From: Paeniglutamicibacter psychrophenolicus
GTDB lineage: Bacteria; Actinomycetota; Actinomycetes; Actinomycetales; Micrococcaceae
Assembly (NCBI RefSeq): GCF_017876575.1
Contig: NZ_JAGIOE010000001.1
Coordinates: 620,001 to 684,000, forward strand
DNA: 64,000 nucleotides
Direction of reading: 5' to 3'
Part shown: positions 58,255-64,000 of the stretch, in pieces
Position numbering within the stretch: the first letter of the stretch is position 1
Layout: each line of letters starts with the position of its first letter
The notes under the pieces: generated by a model
Databases searched by the model: none
Told to the model about the DNA's origin: nothing
Seen by the model: the letters and a program-made list of their open reading frames with translations, nothing else
Position numbers and translations under genes: made by a program

Positions 58255-58791
58255 CTATGCCGCAGCGTGCGTCAGGACCTGGACCTGGTCGGCAAAGCTG
58301 ACGGACAGTGCCGACTCTCCTCCGGTGACGGTGGTGTCCTGGCTGCCTTCGACGAACGACCACGGGCCATTGGGGCAGGATCCCAGCTTCGGCCCGTCGG
58401 ACTCGGTCACGGAACTCGATCCCTCGGCAAGACCGGTGAGCAGGAATCTGGTGACCTTGTTTTGCGGGTTGGTGCGGGCCTCGTAGAGCAGCTCGCCGGT
58501 GGTGTCGGCCAGGACGACATGTTCGCGGTCCTGGAACTTCCCGTTCTTCGAGTTGAAGCACGACCAGGTCGTGGTCGACGTGGTTTTCGCGGTCAAGGCG
58601 AATGACACGCCCTCGTGGTTGGCCTGCAGGTCGTGGTCGTTCCAGCCGAACGCGTCCTGCACGTCGCCCTTGCCGACGAATCCGACGCCGGTGGACGGAT
58701 CCACCGTCCAGTCGGCCGATGCCGGGGCAGCGACAAACAAGGCCGCTGCAGTGAATCCGGACATGGCAAATAGAGCCATGGATTTCTTCAT
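58255..58791 (-). CDS. Secreted protein of unknown function (178 aa)
   Basis: 178 residues from ATG 58791 (GGGGGAAA 4 nt upstream). K-K-S-M-A-L-F-A-M-S-G-F-T-A-A-A plus V-A-A-P-A-S-A-D is a clear signal peptide with cleavage after A-S-A. The mature part is beta-rich with two cysteines (W-S-C-F-N and L-G-S-C-P-N) that could form a disulfide. I do not recognise the family. Probably extracellular. Confidence 0.8.
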   Translation of the reverse strand: MKKSMALFAMSGFTAAALFVAAPASADWTVDPSTGVGFVGKGDVQDAFGWNDHDLQANHEGVSFALTAKTTSTTTWSCFNSKNGKFQDREHVVLADTTGELLYEARTNPQNKVTRFLLTGLAEGSSSVTESDGPKLGSCPNGPWSFVEGSQDTTVTGGESALSVSFADQVQVLTHAAA

Positions 58792-58894
58792 GGTTTCCCC
58801 CAAGATTAAGTTGTTTCCCCAGTAACGCGACCAAAAATGGCCGCTGAGTTGGACATTAGCAGAGAGGCTTCGAGCATGTAAAGGGACGGCTTCC

Positions 58895-59425
58895 TTGGGC
58901 GGGAAAGTGGCCGCACTGGTTCCCTGCGCGGGACAGACAGCTGCGACGAACGCGGCCAGGCTTGGCCGCAAACACCGACACTTCGACGCGCGATGCGCAG
59001 CGGGAGGACCACGGAAACGGGCTACACGCAGCATCACCGTTTCGCTGGCATGGAAGGAAGCTGTGGCCAAAACGAAGGATGCCTTGGGTCGACAGGGTTT
59101 CGGGGCGTTGACCGAGATTGACGTGCATGCGGTCTTGGGGGCGAACATCTGCCCGGAATCGGCCGACAGGATCGGTCGCTACCTGGTTTTGGGTGCATGG
59201 AATCCGCATCTTGCCAATCGGGGGCTCCTGACCGAACCCATGTTCGGGGCACGGTTGCCCTTGAACGGCGTCATCCGTCGGGCAGCGGACTCGACCGAAA
59301 CCACCACCGAGACCATCGACGCGCAGCTGCTGGCCCGGATCAGTGGCAACCCGGCCATCCGCGAGGTCGCGACCGACGCGGACACCCGCTTGAAGGCGGC
59401 GCTGGAGCGGCTGCGCGGCACCTGA
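58895..59425 (+). CDS. DUF302-family protein with uncertain start
   Basis: The core (from about codon 50) reads V-S-L-A-W-K-E-A-V-A-K-T-K-D-A-L and G-F-G-A-L-T-E-I-D-V-H-A-V-L-G, then Y-L-V-L-G-A-W-N-P-H-L-A, the pattern of DUF302 proteins, whose function is unknown (metal or heme binding has been suggested). No ATG precedes the core in frame; the best start is TTG 58895 with AAAGGGA about 8 nt upstream, giving a 50-residue N-terminal extension that looks unlike the family. The true start may be lost or altered. Confidence 0.7.
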   Translation: MGGKVAALVPCAGQTAATNAARLGRKHRHFDARCAAGGPRKRATRSITVSLAWKEAVAKTKDALGRQGFGALTEIDVHAVLGANICPESADRIGRYLVLGAWNPHLANRGLLTEPMFGARLPLNGVIRRAADSTETTTETIDAQLLARISGNPAIREVATDADTRLKAALERLRGT

Positions 59426-59514
59426 CGGGTTATGTTGCGCAGGAGGGTTTCGGCCATTGAACGCGGGCCCTCCGGGCCCTACCCTGTAGGTGTCACGCGT
59501 GAGGGGAGTACACC

Positions 59515-60177
59515 ATGAAGCGCTCGTTGGCCGTGCTTGCGGTCTTGGCATTGGTGCCGCTGGGGGTCGGTCCGGCGACTGCGGCGCCGAACATCTACCA
59601 TGTGATTTCCTCCACGCATGGGGGTGCGTATGTGGCCGTGGAGGACGGCTGTGAACTGACGGAGGTATTTCTCTCCTCGAGCACCGGCATGTTTGCCTCG
59701 CAGCCGGGACCTGTCAACAAGCAAGGCCTGACAGATGTCGCCGTGCGCATCTCCGACACCTGCGCAGAACCGGCAGCAGCCGCCGGCGGCGGCGGGGGAA
59801 TCATGTTCGAGGCCAGGAGCATGGCCGAACTGGTGGCAGACCCGAGGCTGCGCAACGCCTCGGTGTCAACCACCATGGAGGGCACGGACTCCGACGGCAA
59901 TCCGGTCACCATGAAACTGGACGCTGCCTGGATCGGGACCGGCGAGCTGGAGCACACCGTCATCAGCAACCCGGACCACTTCCCGGAGGGCAACGTCGTC
60001 GCGGTCGACAACAACCTGCGCCGCGATGCGGTCGCCGACATCAGCGTCAAGGTCGCTGGACGCTCGGTGTCGGGAACCGATCCGGCTGCCAGCCTGGAAC
60101 TGGTCAAGGCGAACTGCGTGGAGGTGGCCCGGCCGGGCGTCGAGGGCTTCTTCCCCTGCTTCGGTTTCCCCGGCTGA
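59515..60177 (+). CDS. Secreted protein of unknown function (220 aa)
   Basis: 220 residues from ATG 59515 (GAGGGGAG 6 nt upstream). The signal peptide K-R-S-L-A-V-L-A-V-L-A-L-V-P ends near A-T-A-A-P. The mature chain has three or four cysteines, a poly-Gly stretch (A-A-G-G-G-G-G) around residue 93 and alternating beta-type segments. No family recognised. It starts 90 nt after the DUF302 gene. Confidence 0.8.
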   Translation: MKRSLAVLAVLALVPLGVGPATAAPNIYHVISSTHGGAYVAVEDGCELTEVFLSSSTGMFASQPGPVNKQGLTDVAVRISDTCAEPAAAAGGGGGIMFEARSMAELVADPRLRNASVSTTMEGTDSDGNPVTMKLDAAWIGTGELEHTVISNPDHFPEGNVVAVDNNLRRDAVADISVKVAGRSVSGTDPAASLELVKANCVEVARPGVEGFFPCFGFPG

Positions 60178-60193
60178 CCTTGATGCGCGGCTG

Positions 60194-61177
60194 CTACAGC
60201 TGCGGCACGCAGGCCCCGGTGCCCAGCAGAGCCAGCCCGGCACGGTCCCCGTCAGCCAGCGTCGTCAGGTTGTTTCCGTCGCCGTACATCAGCTGGCTCG
60301 GGTCCTCCACGTGTGCCAGCCCCACCACATGGCCGAGCTCGTGCATGATGACCGCGCGGACCAAGGTGGCGCCGCCGGGGTATGCGAGGAACCGGGACAT
60401 GTCTGGTGCATCCAGCATCACCTGGCCGGCCACGTAGACCACCGGATGCCCGGGGGTGTGGGCGTAGTCGCTGCCGCCCAGCCCGCCCACGTCCCCGGCG
60501 AGGCGGGGTGTTTCGGCAGGGTTCGACCACACGATCAGAAGCGGTGCCCAACGCTTGCCGTAGCGCTGGGGCTGGTACCGTTCGCGTTCCCCGCTTGGCC
60601 CTTCGGTGGTGGGCCCGTCGTAGATGAAGCGCAACCCGGTGGCGGCGGAAATCTCGCCGACCGCCTGGTGGATCAGGGTCTCGCCGCCAACGGGGGAGTC
60701 CTCCGCGCGGATGACGTAGCGTATGGGTCGGCAGGGATCGTAGGCGACGAAGGTCTGGCCGGGGTCCGGGGACTCCTGCAGCCGGAATGACCCGGACCCG
60801 GTTCCGGCTGGCGGCGTGCCCAAAGGCGCGGCAGCCGCATCGACGCCGCGCGGCGGCACGGTGGATGAGGGAACCATCGGGATCAGCGCAGGCATGACGT
60901 AGCGCTCGAGCAATACCGGGCTGTAGTAGAGGCCCACCAGCAGGGCAATGACCACGCCCAGGTTCCAGCCGCGGCGTGGAAGCCGTCGGCGCCGGCGGAA
61001 CGAGCTGCGTGCGGTCCTTCGCAGCGGAACGACCCGGGTCACGGGTTCCCGCGCCTCCGCCCGGTGTGCAGCCTCGTCAAGCGCCCATTGCGGAACCCGG
61101 CCGCTGGGTGCGCGCAGCGGTTGCCCGCCCCGGTTCCCGAATTCGGGTTCCTGGCTCCATGGTTTTTGATGCGGCAT
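60194..61177 (-). CDS. Membrane-anchored matrixin-like metalloprotease
   Basis: 327 residues from ATG 61177 (GGGGGAAG just upstream). A basic cytoplasmic N-terminus (R-R-R-R-R-L-P-R-R) precedes one transmembrane segment (about residues 77-95). The external domain ends with H-E-L-G-H-V-V-G-L-A-H-V, the full zinc-binding H-E-x-x-H-x-x-G-x-x-H of matrixins, followed by a Met (Q-L-M-Y) suitable as the Met-turn. It should be an active extracellular peptidase tethered to the membrane. Substrate unknown. Confidence 0.88.
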   Translation of the reverse strand: MPHQKPWSQEPEFGNRGGQPLRAPSGRVPQWALDEAAHRAEAREPVTRVVPLRRTARSSFRRRRRLPRRGWNLGVVIALLVGLYYSPVLLERYVMPALIPMVPSSTVPPRGVDAAAAPLGTPPAGTGSGSFRLQESPDPGQTFVAYDPCRPIRYVIRAEDSPVGGETLIHQAVGEISAATGLRFIYDGPTTEGPSGERERYQPQRYGKRWAPLLIVWSNPAETPRLAGDVGGLGGSDYAHTPGHPVVYVAGQVMLDAPDMSRFLAYPGGATLVRAVIMHELGHVVGLAHVEDPSQLMYGDGNNLTTLADGDRAGLALLGTGACVPQL

Positions 61178-61250
61178 TCTTCCCCCAAAGATTGTGCCAG
61201 TGCGGGTCCCCAATCCCACATGGCCCAGCTTAGGCCAGGGCGCAACAAAG

Positions 61251-61279
61251 GGGGCGGAAAAGCAGTGCTTTTCCGCCCC
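61251..61279. terminator. Terminator downstream of the Clp ATPase gene
   Basis: Perfect 13-bp inverted repeat (GGGGCGGAAAAGC arm, AGT loop) 13 nt past the Clp stop, followed on the minus strand by CTTTGTTG. Confidence 0.88.
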
Positions 61280-61291
61280 TCAGGGGTTTTG

Positions 61292-63853
<2,562 letters not shown>

Positions 63854-63871
63854 GTTTCCTCCTATGGATAC

Positions 63872-63892
63872 TTGAGTGTCATTGACTCAAGT
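63872..63892. promoter_or_regulatory. HAIR operator (HspR-binding site)
   Basis: CTTGAGT, seven nt, ACTCAAG: exact match to the HspR-associated inverted repeat that controls dnaK and clpB in actinobacteria. It is 19 nt upstream of the Clp ATPase start codon, so heat shock should relieve repression. Confidence 0.95.
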
Positions 63893-64000
63893 TAACGCTG
63901 TTGCCAACAGGTTATTCCCGAGCACCTTCCCTCTCGGGTCGTGTTCGCCGACGGCGAGATGGAGCGACGGCCCGCGGGGTGTGGCGCTATTCACTGCCGG

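Overview
The window is high-GC actinobacterial DNA. Gene order and protein character point to the Micrococcaceae (Arthrobacter in the broad sense, including relatives such as Paeniglutamicibacter). The left end is the conserved origin-side neighbourhood of actinobacterial chromosomes: parS sites, trxA-trxB, a membrane pseudokinase-like protein, murJ, a Nudix hydrolase and the CCA-adding enzyme. The species assignment is inference; no rRNA gene is present, and I found no tRNA gene.

Layout. 1-4.6 kb: no recognisable gene, three parS sites and degenerate short repeats. 4.6-11.7 kb: trxBA, pseudokinase-like protein, murJ, nudix, pcnA. 11.9-12.5 kb: a chain of tiny ORFs with good ribosome binding sites. 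12.5-18.2 kb: HAD phosphatase, beta-propeller lipoprotein, formate-tetrahydrofolate ligase and myo-inositol-phosphate synthase. 18.3-25.3 kb: a minus-strand nonulosonic-acid (sialic-acid-like) glycopolymer cluster with a fused CMP-sugar synthetase/phosphatase, a short NeuB, a GT2 and three sialyltransferase-like genes. 25.6-26.7 kb: an Abi_2 defence-type gene preceded by a promoter and a small structured leader RNA. 26.8-31.3 kb: OhrR/MarR regulator, a small protein, a UvrA-like ABC ATPase and two small monooxygenase-fold proteins. 31.4-37.3 kb: resolvase remnant, heterodimeric ABC exporter, a 39-bp perfect palindrome, vapBC and an orphan cold-shock-like domain.

37.5-44.2 kb: M20 amidohydrolase, thiE, a TPP riboswitch controlling thiO-thiS-thiG, a pterin dehydratase-glyoxalase fusion, a MoeB/ThiF-rhodanese protein and an orphan GyrA-like coiled coil. 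44.3-52.2 kb: zinc alcohol dehydrogenase, IclR regulator and a tightly overlapping catabolic operon (GntP permease, class III CoA-transferase, HMG-CoA-lyase-like enzyme, 2-hydroxyacid dehydrogenase, glycerate kinase). I cannot match this operon to a pathway I know. 52.5-64 kb: panD, acyl-CoA ligase, a metallophosphatase gene broken by one in-frame amber codon, a J-like/NERD membrane protein, several secreted proteins, a matrixin-like protease and a ClpC-like ATPase under a perfect HspR (HAIR) operator.

The most interesting candidates are the nonulosonic-acid cluster (enzyme set suggests Kdn or a related acid in a teichulosonic-type wall polymer), the unassigned hydroxyacid operon, the Abi_2 gene with its leader RNA, and the small-ORF chain downstream of pcnA. 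All functions are read from sequence by eye; no search was run.
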